Shown piece after piece: positions 1-7,632 of a DNA stretch of 58,060 nt. Position 1 is the stretch's first letter. Each line of letters opens with the position of its first letter. The notes below the pieces were generated by a model. It made no database searches, had not been told where the DNA came from, and saw only the letters and a program-made list of their open reading frames with translations. Source of the stretch: Armatimonadota bacterium. GTDB lineage: Bacteria > Armatimonadota > JAAZEB01. The position numbers were made by a program, and so were the translations under genes. The stretch is from contig JAAZEM010000062.1 in NCBI GenBank assembly GCA_012512265.1, positions 1 through 58,060 on the forward strand. Reading direction: 5' to 3'.

Positions 1-111
1 CAAAACACTCCTTGTTCTTGAAGTAGACGCGAAGCCGCGGATTTGCCAGGGCACAGGCCAGGCCACGCGGCGCATGGCGGCAATGCAACGGAACGGGAGG
101 GGGTTCTAGGG

Positions 112-1203
112 ATGAAGTGGTCCTGGAGGGTGGGGCAGATCGCCGGCATCGGCGTTCACATTCACGCCACCTTTTTCCTGCTGGTGGGGTGGGTCGCGCT
201 GTCGCACTGGACCCGCGAGCAGACCGCCAGCGCGGCGATCTCCGGGGTGCTCTTCATCCTGGCCCTCTTTGCCTGCGTGGTGGCGCACGAGCTGGGACAT
301 GCCCTGGCCGCGCGCCGTTACGGCATCGCCACGCGCGACATCACGCTGCTCCCCATCGGAGGCGTTGCCCGGCTGGAGCGGATGCCGGAGAAGCCGAGCC
401 AGGAGCTCTGGGTGGCGCTGGCCGGCCCGCTGGTCAGCGTGGTTCTCTCCCTCGCCTTTTTCGTGGGTCTGGCTGTGCGCGCTTCGATTGTGCCTCTTGC
501 CGGTCTGGATCTGATGCAGGGCTCCTTCGCGGAGCGGCTGATGGTGACGAACCTCTTCATCGCCCTGTTCAACCTGATCCCGGCGTTTCCCATGGATGGC
601 GGGCGCGTGCTGCGTGCTCTCCTGGCCACGCGGTATGAGTACACCCGCGCCACGAACCTGGCGGCGACGATTGGCCAGGGCCTCGCCTTCGTGTTTGGCT
701 TCCTCGGCCTCTTTGGCAATCCGCTGCTCCTCTTTATCGCGTTCTTCGTCTGGATTGGTGCCGCGCAGGAGTCGAGCCTGGTTCAGATGAAGTCGGCGCT
801 GGGCGGGATTCCGGTCGCGCACGCCACGATCACCAACTACCACGCGCTCTCGCCCTACGACACGCTGGAGTATGTCGCCGGCCTGGTCCTGGGCGGGTTT
901 CAGCAGGATTTCCCGGTGGTGGAAGGGGGGCAGCCGGTTGGCCTCCTCACGCGCCAGGATCTGGTGAAGGCGCTCGCCGAGGAGGGGAGAGACCGCCGCG
1001 TGGGCGACGTGATGCGCCGCGATTTCCAGGTGGTCGATGCCGGTGAAATGTTGGAGACGGCGTTCCAGACGCTGCAGCAGTGCGAATGCCGCATCCTCCC
1101 GGTGATGTACCAGGGGCGGCTCGTCGGCTTGCTGACGCCGGACAACCTGGGCGAGTTCCTGATGATCCAATCGGCGATGAGCGGCCCGTCCCGGCAGGCC
1201 TGA
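112..1203 (+). CDS. Site-2 protease family (M50) membrane metalloprotease with CBS pair
   Basis: A predicted intramembrane zinc metalloprotease that cuts substrates within the membrane. The 363-residue protein has several hydrophobic segments, the zinc motif HELGH at residues 59-63, and the second M50 motif NLIPAFPMDGGR with the third metal ligand Asp near residue 162. The C-terminal third (about residues 245-350) looks like two CBS domains, which usually bind adenine nucleotides and gate activity; this is the S2P subclass with cytosolic CBS modules. I chose the ATG at 112 because a GGGAGGGG ribosome site lies just upstream and the protein then begins at the conserved family N-terminus; an upstream ATG at 43 would add an unconvincing polar extension. 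The gene stands alone, convergent with uvsE. Substrate unknown. Confidence 0.93.
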   Translation: MKWSWRVGQIAGIGVHIHATFFLLVGWVALSHWTREQTASAAISGVLFILALFACVVAHELGHALAARRYGIATRDITLLPIGGVARLERMPEKPSQELWVALAGPLVSVVLSLAFFVGLAVRASIVPLAGLDLMQGSFAERLMVTNLFIALFNLIPAFPMDGGRVLRALLATRYEYTRATNLAATIGQGLAFVFGFLGLFGNPLLLFIAFFVWIGAAQESSLVQMKSALGGIPVAHATITNYHALSPYDTLEYVAGLVLGGFQQDFPVVEGGQPVGLLTRQDLVKALAEEGRDRRVGDVMRRDFQVVDAGEMLETAFQTLQQCECRILPVMYQGRLVGLLTPDNLGEFLMIQSAMSGPSRQA

Positions 1204-1228
1204 GCCCTTCCCACTAAGGGAGCAACCA

Positions 1229-2170
1229 CTAGCTTTCGGGCCGCTGCGGCCCGACGCGCACTCCATGTCGCGCCAGCACCGGCGCCGCGTGTAGTACGGC
1301 CAGGTCTTTCGCCTTGGCTTCGATCATCAGGTCGAAGGGCCGGCCAAGCGTCTCTGCCTGCGCCAGGAACGCCTCCAGCTCCTCGGGATCTACCTCGTCG
1401 CCGTGGGCACCGGGGCGCTTCGCCGGGTCTTGCGAGGAGAAGTGGACCTTGGGGATGCCATCCTCATCGCACCAGGTGTCGAAGACGGACGCCAGAATCT
1501 CAGCGAGGGGCCGGTCACGCCACGCGCCGCCGCACACCTGATGGTGAAGCGTGTCGAAGACCATCGGGATCCCCGCATCGCGGGCGGTGAGGGCTACTTC
1601 GTCGGCGCTCCATTGCTTCTCGTCATTCTCGATGACTACCCGGCGCCGGGCACCCTCCGAGAGCTGGTCGAGCGCCTGGCAGAAGCGAGCGCGCGCCACC
1701 GATGCCTCCGGACGGCGGATCCCGGCGTGGACGACGACGCGGTGGCTGGCATCGAGGCCCATCAGGTCGAGCACGCGCGATTGGTACTCTATTTCCGCGA
1801 GGCCGGCATGGACCACCGATTCGCGGAGGGAGTTGAGGAGGACGTAGTTTGTGGTGTGAAAGCTGAGGCGCAGTCCGAGCGAGCGGGCGAGATCCCCCAC
1901 GCGGCGCAGCTCGGCGCCGAACTCTTCCTGCCAGGCGAGTGGGTTCTCGGGGTGCGAGCCGAAGGGGATGAACTGGGTGCCGATGCGGAAGAGGCCGAAG
2001 TTCTGGCGCGCGTTGTAGCGCAGCGTCTCCTCCAGATTGCCGATGTTCCACTGAATCAGCTCGCGCAGCTTCTCCGGCGTCGCCAGGCGCAACACCGTTG
2101 TCCGCGGACTCCGGATCGCCGCGTATCCCAGCGGCATGCAGGCATACCCCACCCGGCGCAGTGCCCCCAC
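1229..2170 (-). CDS. uvsE: UV damage endonuclease UvsE (UvdE family)
   Basis: A TIM-barrel, metal-dependent endonuclease that nicks DNA 5' of UV photoproducts and starts an alternative excision repair pathway. The start reads LRRVGYACMPLG, and the protein carries typical family stretches such as NLEETLRYNARQNFGLFRI, FHTTNYVLLNS, VVVHAG, VIENDEKQW and DTLHHQVCGG, which provide His/Glu/Asp metal ligands. Length (about 313 aa) is normal for bacterial UvsE. An in-frame GTG at 2179 is possible, but the AAGGGAGG ribosome site is too close to it; the GTG at 2170 has an 8-nt spacing and is preferred. Read away from the epimerase gene at 2392. Endonuclease V and a DUF763 protein are elsewhere in the window, so DNA damage handling is well represented. 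Confidence 0.93.
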   Translation of the reverse strand: MGALRRVGYACMPLGYAAIRSPRTTVLRLATPEKLRELIQWNIGNLEETLRYNARQNFGLFRIGTQFIPFGSHPENPLAWQEEFGAELRRVGDLARSLGLRLSFHTTNYVLLNSLRESVVHAGLAEIEYQSRVLDLMGLDASHRVVVHAGIRRPEASVARARFCQALDQLSEGARRRVVIENDEKQWSADEVALTARDAGIPMVFDTLHHQVCGGAWRDRPLAEILASVFDTWCDEDGIPKVHFSSQDPAKRPGAHGDEVDPEELEAFLAQAETLGRPFDLMIEAKAKDLAVLHAAPVLARHGVRVGPQRPES

Positions 2171-2391
2171 GACCGACACCTCCCTTCAGGATCTTCTGAG
2201 AACAGGAGCCCTGGCGCAGGTGTTCCCGGCGGAACGTGGGGCAAAACCGGAGCCTCTCCGCCGCCCCAGGAATGAGCCGGACGGCGCCGAACGAGAGGGC
2301 AGGCGGTGAATTACCGATTCCGTGGTCTCTCCTGGGAGAGAAGCACCCGGATCCGGTCCGCCCGGCGTTTCATTGGAGGGAGAGAGCGCGA

Positions 2392-3381
2392 ATGCGAGTG
2401 CTGATCATCGGGGGAACGGGCGCCTTCTCGGGGCGCGTGACAGAGCGGGTGGTCGCGGCGGGCCACGAGGTGATGCTCTACAACCGAGGGCAGCGGCCCC
2501 TGCCGGATGGAGTCGCGGTGCCGGTGATCCGCGGTGAGCGGAGCGCCCTGCGCGACCATGCCGGTGAGATCGCGGAGTTCGCGCCCGAGGCGGTGATCGA
2601 CTCGATCTGCTTCCAGCCCGAGGAAGCAGCCGACCTCGTCGCCCTTTTCCCCCAGGCGCGGCGCGTCGTCTTCATCAGCTCCGTGGATGCCTACGGCGAG
2701 GATATCGGCGGCGCTCCCGTGACCGAGGAGCGTGAGCCCCGGCCTGTGACCGATTACGGCAAGGGGAAGCTGGCGTGCGAGCGCCTGCTCCTGGAGCAAC
2801 TTGGAGATGCCGTCACGGTGTTCCGGCCCAGCCACATCCTCGGACGGGGATTCCTGACCACAAGCCTCTGGAGCCGGAGCCCCTACCTAGTGGACCGCGT
2901 GCGCAAGGGGAAGCCGGTTCCGGCGATTGATGGCGGGCGCAACCTGATGACGCCGGTCTATGCGGGTAACATCGCGGAGTGGGTGGCGCGCTCGCTCGAG
3001 AGCCCCGCCGCCAATGGCGAGGTGTTCAATGCCGTGGGCCCCGAGATCATCACCCAGCGCCGCTACTACGAGATCATCGCGGAGATACTGGGGGTGCCGA
3101 TCCGCCTGGTGGCGGTGCCGTCGCACCTTTTCCGGCAGCGCTTCGCCTCGCCGCCGCAGTTCAATTGGCACCGGCCCTACTCCTGTGCGAAGGTCACCTC
3201 GGCTTTGGGGCATGCGCCTGCGGTCGGGCCTGAAGCGATGCTGCGCGAGACGGTGGAATACATGATGGCCCATGGTCTGGTTCGAGATTGCTCCGAGGAT
3301 CCTTTTGACGACCGGCTGGTGGAGCTGCTGCTGCGCCATGAAGCGGAGCTCGATGCGCTCTTTGCCCAGAAGGCGGGATGA
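2392..3381 (+). CDS. NAD-dependent epimerase/dehydratase family protein (extended SDR)
   Basis: A 329-residue extended short-chain dehydrogenase/reductase that probably acts on a nucleotide sugar or related substrate using bound NAD(P). The Rossmann motif GGTGAFSG is at residues 7-14, after a beta strand MRVLII, and an active-site-type YGKGK is near residues 122-126. The C-terminal half carries the substrate-binding region usual for the family. I start at the ATG at 2392, which has GGAGGG 12 nt upstream and begins directly at the nucleotide-binding strand; the reading frame is open back to 2236 but that part has no family character. No partner enzyme is adjacent, so the substrate cannot be named. 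Confidence 0.88.
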   Translation: MRVLIIGGTGAFSGRVTERVVAAGHEVMLYNRGQRPLPDGVAVPVIRGERSALRDHAGEIAEFAPEAVIDSICFQPEEAADLVALFPQARRVVFISSVDAYGEDIGGAPVTEEREPRPVTDYGKGKLACERLLLEQLGDAVTVFRPSHILGRGFLTTSLWSRSPYLVDRVRKGKPVPAIDGGRNLMTPVYAGNIAEWVARSLESPAANGEVFNAVGPEIITQRRYYEIIAEILGVPIRLVAVPSHLFRQRFASPPQFNWHRPYSCAKVTSALGHAPAVGPEAMLRETVEYMMAHGLVRDCSEDPFDDRLVELLLRHEAELDALFAQKAG

Positions 3382-3398
3382 GAGAGGGAGAGGCGCTT

Positions 3399-3489
3399 CC
3401 GATCCCAGGGTGGGGAAAAGGACGCGCGTGTCGAATAGGGGACTGGGCTGTGATCTGTTCAGGGCCATGAGACCAGCGCCTGGGATCGG
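3399..3489. repeat. Inverted repeat between epimerase and Gfo/Idh genes
   Basis: Two perfect 11-bp arms, CCGATCCCAGG at 3399-3409 and CCTGGGATCGG at 3479-3489, bracket 69 bp. The match extends imperfectly outward (GGCGCTT against TTCGCC). There is no T-tract, so it is not a standard terminator. The remainder of the 292-bp gap up to 3673 holds no gene that I can support. Confidence 0.5.
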
Positions 3490-3673
3490 TTCGCCAGAGC
3501 ATTCGATGTAAAGGTTTCCGCTTGCGAACCCGGGAGTGCCCTCCGCGCGGCGGAGAATCCCCGCCCCGTTCCGCAGGAGGGGGCTTCCACGGGTTGCAGG
3601 GCGGCTAAGGATGCGTCTTCTGACATCTTCATGGCGATCGTTGTGCCAATGCGCGCAAGACCAGGAGGGATAG

Positions 3674-4837
3674 ATGAGTAGCGTTCGTGTGGGAATCATC
3701 GGTTATGGCGGCATGGGAAGCTTCCATGCCAACTACCTTTTCAAGGGAGAAGTGCCCGACGCGACACTGACCGCCGTCTGTGATGTGGCTCCGGAGCGCC
3801 TGGAAGCGGCGAAGAAGGCCTTCGGCGACCAGGTGAAGACCTTTGAGACGGCCGACGCGCTTTTTGCCGCGGGCGTGGTGGACGCGGTGTTGATCGCGAC
3901 GCCGCACTACTTCCATCCGCCGCTCGCGATCCAGGCGTTCCAGCACGGGTGCCACGTCCTCAGCGAGAAGCCGGCGGGCGTCTACACCAAGCAAGTCCGC
4001 GAGATGAACGAGGCCGCAGAGCGCAGTGGCAAAGTGTTTGGCCTGATGTTCAACCAGCGCACGCTGGCCGGACACCAGAAGATGCGCGAGTTGGTGCAGT
4101 CCGGCGAACTGGGCGAGATCCGGCGCACCCACTACGTGATTACCGATTGGTTCCGGACCCAGGCCTACTACAACTCCGGCGGCTGGCGCGCCACCTGGTC
4201 GGGTGAGGGTGGCGGCGTTCTTGCCAACCAGTGCCCGCACAACCTGGACCTGTGGCAGTGGATTTGCGGCATGCCCTCGCGCGTGCGCGCCTTCTGCTCT
4301 TTCGGGAAGTACCACGATATCGAAGTCGAGGATGACGTGACGGCCTACGTCGAGTACCCGAACGGGGCGACGGGTGTCTTTATTACGAGCACCGGCGAGG
4401 CGCCCGGCTCCAACAGCTTCGAGATCACCGGCGACCGTGGCCGGCTCGTGCTGGAGGGGGGCAAGCTCACCTTCTGGCGCACGCGCTCCTCGGTGCAGAA
4501 GTACATCTACGAGGCGCAGGGTGGTTTCCAGAAGCCGGAGACGTGGCAGATCGAGATCCCGGCCGGCGGAGGCGAGGGGCACAAGGGGATCACCAAGAAC
4601 TGGATCCAGGCGATCACCAGTGGCGCTCCCCTCCTGGCCCGTGGCGAAGAGGGCATCAACGGCGTCCAGCTCGCCAACGCCATGCTCCTCTCCACCTGGA
4701 CGGATGACTGGGTAGAGATCCCCGTCGATGAGGAGCTTTTCCTCGCCCGGCTCAAGGAGAAGATCGAGACCTCGACGGTGCAGAAGAGCTCCGGCAGCGC
4801 CCTGAACTTCGACGGCACTTTCGGCAGCGGAGCCTGA
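3674..4837 (+). CDS. Gfo/Idh/MocA family oxidoreductase
   Basis: A 387-residue NAD(P)-dependent oxidoreductase of the glucose-fructose oxidoreductase / inositol dehydrogenase type, likely acting on a sugar, sugar acid or cyclitol. The N-terminal Rossmann motif GIIGYGGMGSFH is at residues 8-19; the catalytic lysine lies in SEKPAG near residue 100, and the C-terminal domain has the family substrate region including GGGVLANQCPHNLDLW with the active-site His. The start has an ideal AGGAGGG ribosome site 6 nt upstream. It is a single-gene unit that ends at a strong intrinsic terminator (4942-4989). A second, divergent member of the family is at 49002-50132. Substrate not predictable from sequence alone. 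Confidence 0.93.
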   Translation: MSSVRVGIIGYGGMGSFHANYLFKGEVPDATLTAVCDVAPERLEAAKKAFGDQVKTFETADALFAAGVVDAVLIATPHYFHPPLAIQAFQHGCHVLSEKPAGVYTKQVREMNEAAERSGKVFGLMFNQRTLAGHQKMRELVQSGELGEIRRTHYVITDWFRTQAYYNSGGWRATWSGEGGGVLANQCPHNLDLWQWICGMPSRVRAFCSFGKYHDIEVEDDVTAYVEYPNGATGVFITSTGEAPGSNSFEITGDRGRLVLEGGKLTFWRTRSSVQKYIYEAQGGFQKPETWQIEIPAGGGEGHKGITKNWIQAITSGAPLLARGEEGINGVQLANAMLLSTWTDDWVEIPVDEELFLARLKEKIETSTVQKSSGSALNFDGTFGSGA

Positions 4838-4941
4838 GCGTTCAGGCCAACCGAACGGGCGCTCGCGCGGAACGGAAACCTCTCGTAGCCGTTCCGCATG
4901 AATGCGCCCCTGCCGGATGCCTGGAGTGATGCATCACCGTA

Positions 4942-4989
4942 GCCCGCGGGGCAGCTGGAGCACATCCCCGCTCCCCGCGGGCGTTTTTT
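4942..4989 (+). terminator. Rho-independent terminator after the Gfo/Idh gene
   Basis: A perfect 10-bp GC stem, GCCCGCGGGG (4942-4951) with CCCCGCGGGC (4973-4982), is followed by G and six T residues (4984-4989). This is the most canonical intrinsic terminator in the window. It lies between two convergent genes; the T-tract serves the plus strand only. Confidence 0.9.
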
Positions 4990-5009
4990 GATTCCCCCCT
5001 GCTACTCCC

Positions 5010-5684
5010 TCACGCCATTTCTGTTCCCGCGAGCTTGTCCGCCAGGCGCGTGGGCTCGGGGAGACGGTAGCCGCGCGCACAGCGCAAGACGAGCTCGACG
5101 GCGGTCTCGTGACGCATGCGGTGCCCTGCGGAGACATAGACCGGCTTGACGCCCCGCCGGGTTCTGACGGCATACCCGAGCAGCTCGCCATCGGGAGCGA
5201 GCAGCGGGGAGCGGTCGCCCGGGTTGGGGCCTGGCTCTTCGGCGTGGCCGGTCAGGATGCTTTTTGCGCATCCCAGGGTGGGGCGGTCGAGGAGCACGCC
5301 GAGGTGGGTGGCGATCCCCATGCGCCGCGGATGCGCGTAGCCGTGCCCGTCGAAGAGGAGGAGGTCGGGCAGGCGCTGGAGCTGACTCAGCGCCGCCTCG
5401 ATGGCAGGCCCCTCGCGAAATGCGAGCAGCCCCGGCACGTAGGGGAAGGTGATGGGGACAACGGAGGTCACCTGTGCCACCGGGCGCAGCTCCGGGAAGG
5501 AGAGGACCACCACGGCGCATCGGGCAACCGGCTCGCCGCCGCGTTTTGGAAAGGCCGTATCGACCCCCGCGACGGTGCGCACCTCGTCCAGGTCATCATC
5601 CAGGCGGATCCGTTTGCGTAACTCTTGCTGAAGCGCGATCGCTTCGCGCACATCGACCATCCAATGCTCTCTCCCCCGATCCAT
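5010..5684 (-). CDS. nfi: Endonuclease V (deoxyinosine 3' endonuclease)
   Basis: Cleaves the second phosphodiester bond 3' of deoxyinosine, initiating repair of deaminated adenine. The 224-residue protein has the family blocks in order: AGVDTAFPK (first catalytic Asp), ITFPYVPGLLAFREGP (catalytic Glu, wedge region), and FDGHGYAHPRRMGIATHLGV followed by GCAKSIL (third acidic residue and conserved core). The reading frame is open far upstream to 6302, but that part runs through palindromic repeats and has no family similarity. The ATG at 5684 has GAGGAGGAAG immediately upstream and gives the standard length. The gene converges on the terminator at 4942-4989. Confidence 0.95.
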   Translation of the reverse strand: MDRGREHWMVDVREAIALQQELRKRIRLDDDLDEVRTVAGVDTAFPKRGGEPVARCAVVVLSFPELRPVAQVTSVVPITFPYVPGLLAFREGPAIEAALSQLQRLPDLLLFDGHGYAHPRRMGIATHLGVLLDRPTLGCAKSILTGHAEEPGPNPGDRSPLLAPDGELLGYAVRTRRGVKPVYVSAGHRMRHETAVELVLRCARGYRLPEPTRLADKLAGTEMA

Positions 5685-5844
5685 GACTTCCTCCTCTCCT
5701 GGTGATGCGCAGTTTCCCCGCCAGTATGACAGACCCAGGCTGTTCACGTCAAGCGCCGCGCGGCGGACTGTGATTTCGGAGATAAGGAATTGGTGTATGC
5801 CCTGTTTCCGGTTGCCATCGCCCGCGGTTTGGGAGTGGTCGCCT

Positions 5845-5905
5845 GGGAGGGGGAGCCCCGACGGGGCTTTGCCAGGAAGTAGCGCGGAGCTTCGAGCTCC
5901 GCGCC
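5845..5905. repeat. Extragenic palindromic repeat, copy 1 (two hairpins)
   Basis: This unit contains a hairpin AGCCCCGACGGGGCT and, about 25 bp on, a perfect 10-bp stem GCGCGGAGCT / AGCTCCGCGC with a TCG loop. It is about 90% identical over about 61 bp to the unit at 6017-6078 in the same orientation. Between them (about 5951-5983) lies a degenerate inverted fragment, GAAGCCCTGCCGGGCT. The arrangement resembles REP/BIME-type extragenic repeats. It lies in the 679-bp gap between nfi and the TPR gene, where I see no coding sequence. Confidence 0.75.
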
Positions 5906-6016
5906 AGGGTGTCGCGCAACCCGACGCGCGGCGATCAATCACCGCGCTGCTTGCGAGCGAAGCCCTGCCGGGCTGGGTCGGACCACATTCCCGGCCAAGC
6001 GGAAGTGGCAAGATCT

Positions 6017-6078
6017 GGGAGGGGGGGCCCCGACGGGGCTTTGCCGGGAAGCAGCGCGGAGTTTCGAGCTCCTGGCGC
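6017..6078. repeat. Extragenic palindromic repeat, copy 2
   Basis: Direct-orientation partner of the unit at 5845-5905, starting with the same G-rich block, GCCCCGACGGGGC hairpin and GCGCGGAG...GAGCTCC palindrome. Substitutions in the second hairpin (TTTCGAGCTCCTGG) break part of its stem, so this copy appears older or less constrained. Confidence 0.72.
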
Positions 6079-6107
6079 GAGGGCAGCCCTTGCCATCCGT
6101 GTCCGTT

Positions 6108-6187
6108 CCCTTCATCCGTGGTATCGGGGCCGGGCGCGGGCGGGAGAACGCGGGCAACCGTCCGGACCTTACCCATTCCGGAATCCC
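6108..6187. repeat. Dispersed repeat, copy 1 (partner at 52867-52947)
   Basis: About 80 bp that begin CCCTTCATCCG, contain GGCGCGGGCG and TCCGGACCTT, and end CGGAATCCCA. The same blocks in the same order and spacing occur at 52867-52947, roughly 70% identical overall. It follows directly after the palindromic unit at 6017-6078. No protein in any frame is shared by both copies in a convincing way, so it is treated as a non-coding dispersed element. Confidence 0.65.
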
Positions 6188-6363
6188 AATCGCTGGAATA
6201 CACGCGCAACATCTGATGGAGCCTCCAGGCGCGGTGCGGCCTCCAAAAAGGAGCAGGAAGCGCCGGGAGGACGCGCGCGGCCCCCTGTCGAATCGAATGC
6301 ACAGGGAACTGGTCGAACGAGGAGCAGAGTGGGTTTCGGCCGGGACCGGGAGGCGGTCCCTCA

Positions 6364-7632
6364 ATGGAACAGGGAAAACGGGTAAAGGATTTCCGAAAGC
6401 TGTACCAGGCGGGTCAGGCACTGGTACGCCGGCACAAGTACGACCAGGCGATCGCCAAGTTCAAGCGGATCACCGGGAGTGACCTGCACACGCTGCCCCT
6501 TCCCGATGCGGGGGGAGAGACCACGGTGGTCGAAGGCGCGGAGAGCGACGCCGCGGCGCTGCGTCCGGTGTATGTGCAGGCGCATGTGAGCCTTGCTGTC
6601 TGCTACACCGAGAAGGGAATGTTCCAGGAGGCGATCAGCATTCTCAACCGCGCCGCGCAGATTGACCCCCAGAACGCGGATGCGCTCTGCGCGTTGGGCT
6701 ACGTCTATCGGCGCAACGGCATGGTCGACCAGGCGATTGAGGCGTTTGAAAAGGCGCTGGCGTGCAACCCGCGCTGCGCCCGCGCTCAGAAGAGCCTGGC
6801 GTTCCTGGCGATGGAGCAGGGGCGGTATGACGACGCCATCCTCCTCTGCCAGGAGGCGATTCGCGCCGACCCGACGTACGAACAGGCCTATGTCGAGCTG
6901 GCCGGGGCGCTCCAGCTGGCCGGCCGGCATGCCGAGGCGCTGGAAGCCCTCCAGAAGGCGGTCTCGCTCAACCCGAAGAACCTGGAGTATCTCCTGCGCG
7001 CCATCTCGCTGCTGCGTGAAGCGGGCTTGCAGGAGGAGGCGTTGCCTGGCCTGGAGTGGGCGGCGAGCGTCTGCGACGAGCCGGCGATTCGATTGGCTCT
7101 GGGCGAGTGCTATCTCGATCTGGATCGCAACCGCGAGGCGATGGAAGCCTGCTGCGCCGTGCTTCGCAAGCGCCCGCGCGACCTGCGCGCGCTCGATCTC
7201 TTGCAGACGGCGTATCTCAAGGAAGGAGAGACCGCCCAGGCGCTGCGGATTGCCTACCGGCTGGCCGCGATCTGCCCGCAAGACCCGATGAACTTCTTCC
7301 GCAAGGCTGTGCTCTATCAGCAGCTTGGCGATGTTCGCCAGGCGATTGATAACTACACGCGCGTGATCGAGATGGCCTCGGAGAATGACCCGGATCTGGC
7401 GGCGCGCGCGAGAGAGGCGGTGGAGTTGCTGGATAGCCTTCAACTGCGGCAAATGATCACCCTGGCTGCCGACGATCCTGTCTTCCGCGCCCGGCTGCAG
7501 CGCGATCCCGTCGAGGCCGCCGCGGCGCGCGGCTTCCATCTCAGCGAGTCCGGCCTGGCTGCGCTGCAGCAGATAGAGCTGGAACAGCTCCCCTCTCTCC
7601 AGCTTCAGTGGCTGCGCCGGAATTACCACTGA
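6364..7632 (+). CDS. Tetratricopeptide repeat protein with RiPP-leader-like C-terminus
   Basis: A 422-residue helical-repeat scaffold protein. After an N-terminal helix pair (KLYQAGQALVRRHKYDQAIAKF) it carries some eight TPR units from about residue 75 to 340, each with the W/L-G-A-P spacing typical of the fold (for example ALCALGYVYRRNGMVDQAIEAF). The last ~55 residues differ: DDPVFRARLQRDPVEAAA followed by LSESGLAALQQIEL resembles the leader-like domain seen in Franean1_4349/NHLP-type RiPP precursors and some fused proteins. No signal peptide, so cytosolic. RBS GGGAGGCGG precedes the ATG. Its last 25 bases overlap the next gene, suggesting co-transcription. Role unknown. Confidence 0.85.
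   Translation: MEQGKRVKDFRKLYQAGQALVRRHKYDQAIAKFKRITGSDLHTLPLPDAGGETTVVEGAESDAAALRPVYVQAHVSLAVCYTEKGMFQEAISILNRAAQIDPQNADALCALGYVYRRNGMVDQAIEAFEKALACNPRCARAQKSLAFLAMEQGRYDDAILLCQEAIRADPTYEQAYVELAGALQLAGRHAEALEALQKAVSLNPKNLEYLLRAISLLREAGLQEEALPGLEWAASVCDEPAIRLALGECYLDLDRNREAMEACCAVLRKRPRDLRALDLLQTAYLKEGETAQALRIAYRLAAICPQDPMNFFRKAVLYQQLGDVRQAIDNYTRVIEMASENDPDLAARAREAVELLDSLQLRQMITLAADDPVFRARLQRDPVEAAAARGFHLSESGLAALQQIELEQLPSLQLQWLRRNYH

Noticed and set aside
1..111. End of an upstream gene at the left edge
   Set aside because: No frame shows a convincing protein tail; the sequence is treated as the leader of the site-2 protease gene.
106..1266. Antisense open frame opposite the site-2 protease gene
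   Set aside because: High-GC shadow frame rich in Arg, His and Gln with no domain; many such frames exist opposite real genes here.
5685..6302. In-frame upstream extension of the endonuclease V gene
   Set aside because: It runs through palindromic repeats with no family similarity; a strong ribosome site marks the ATG at 5684.
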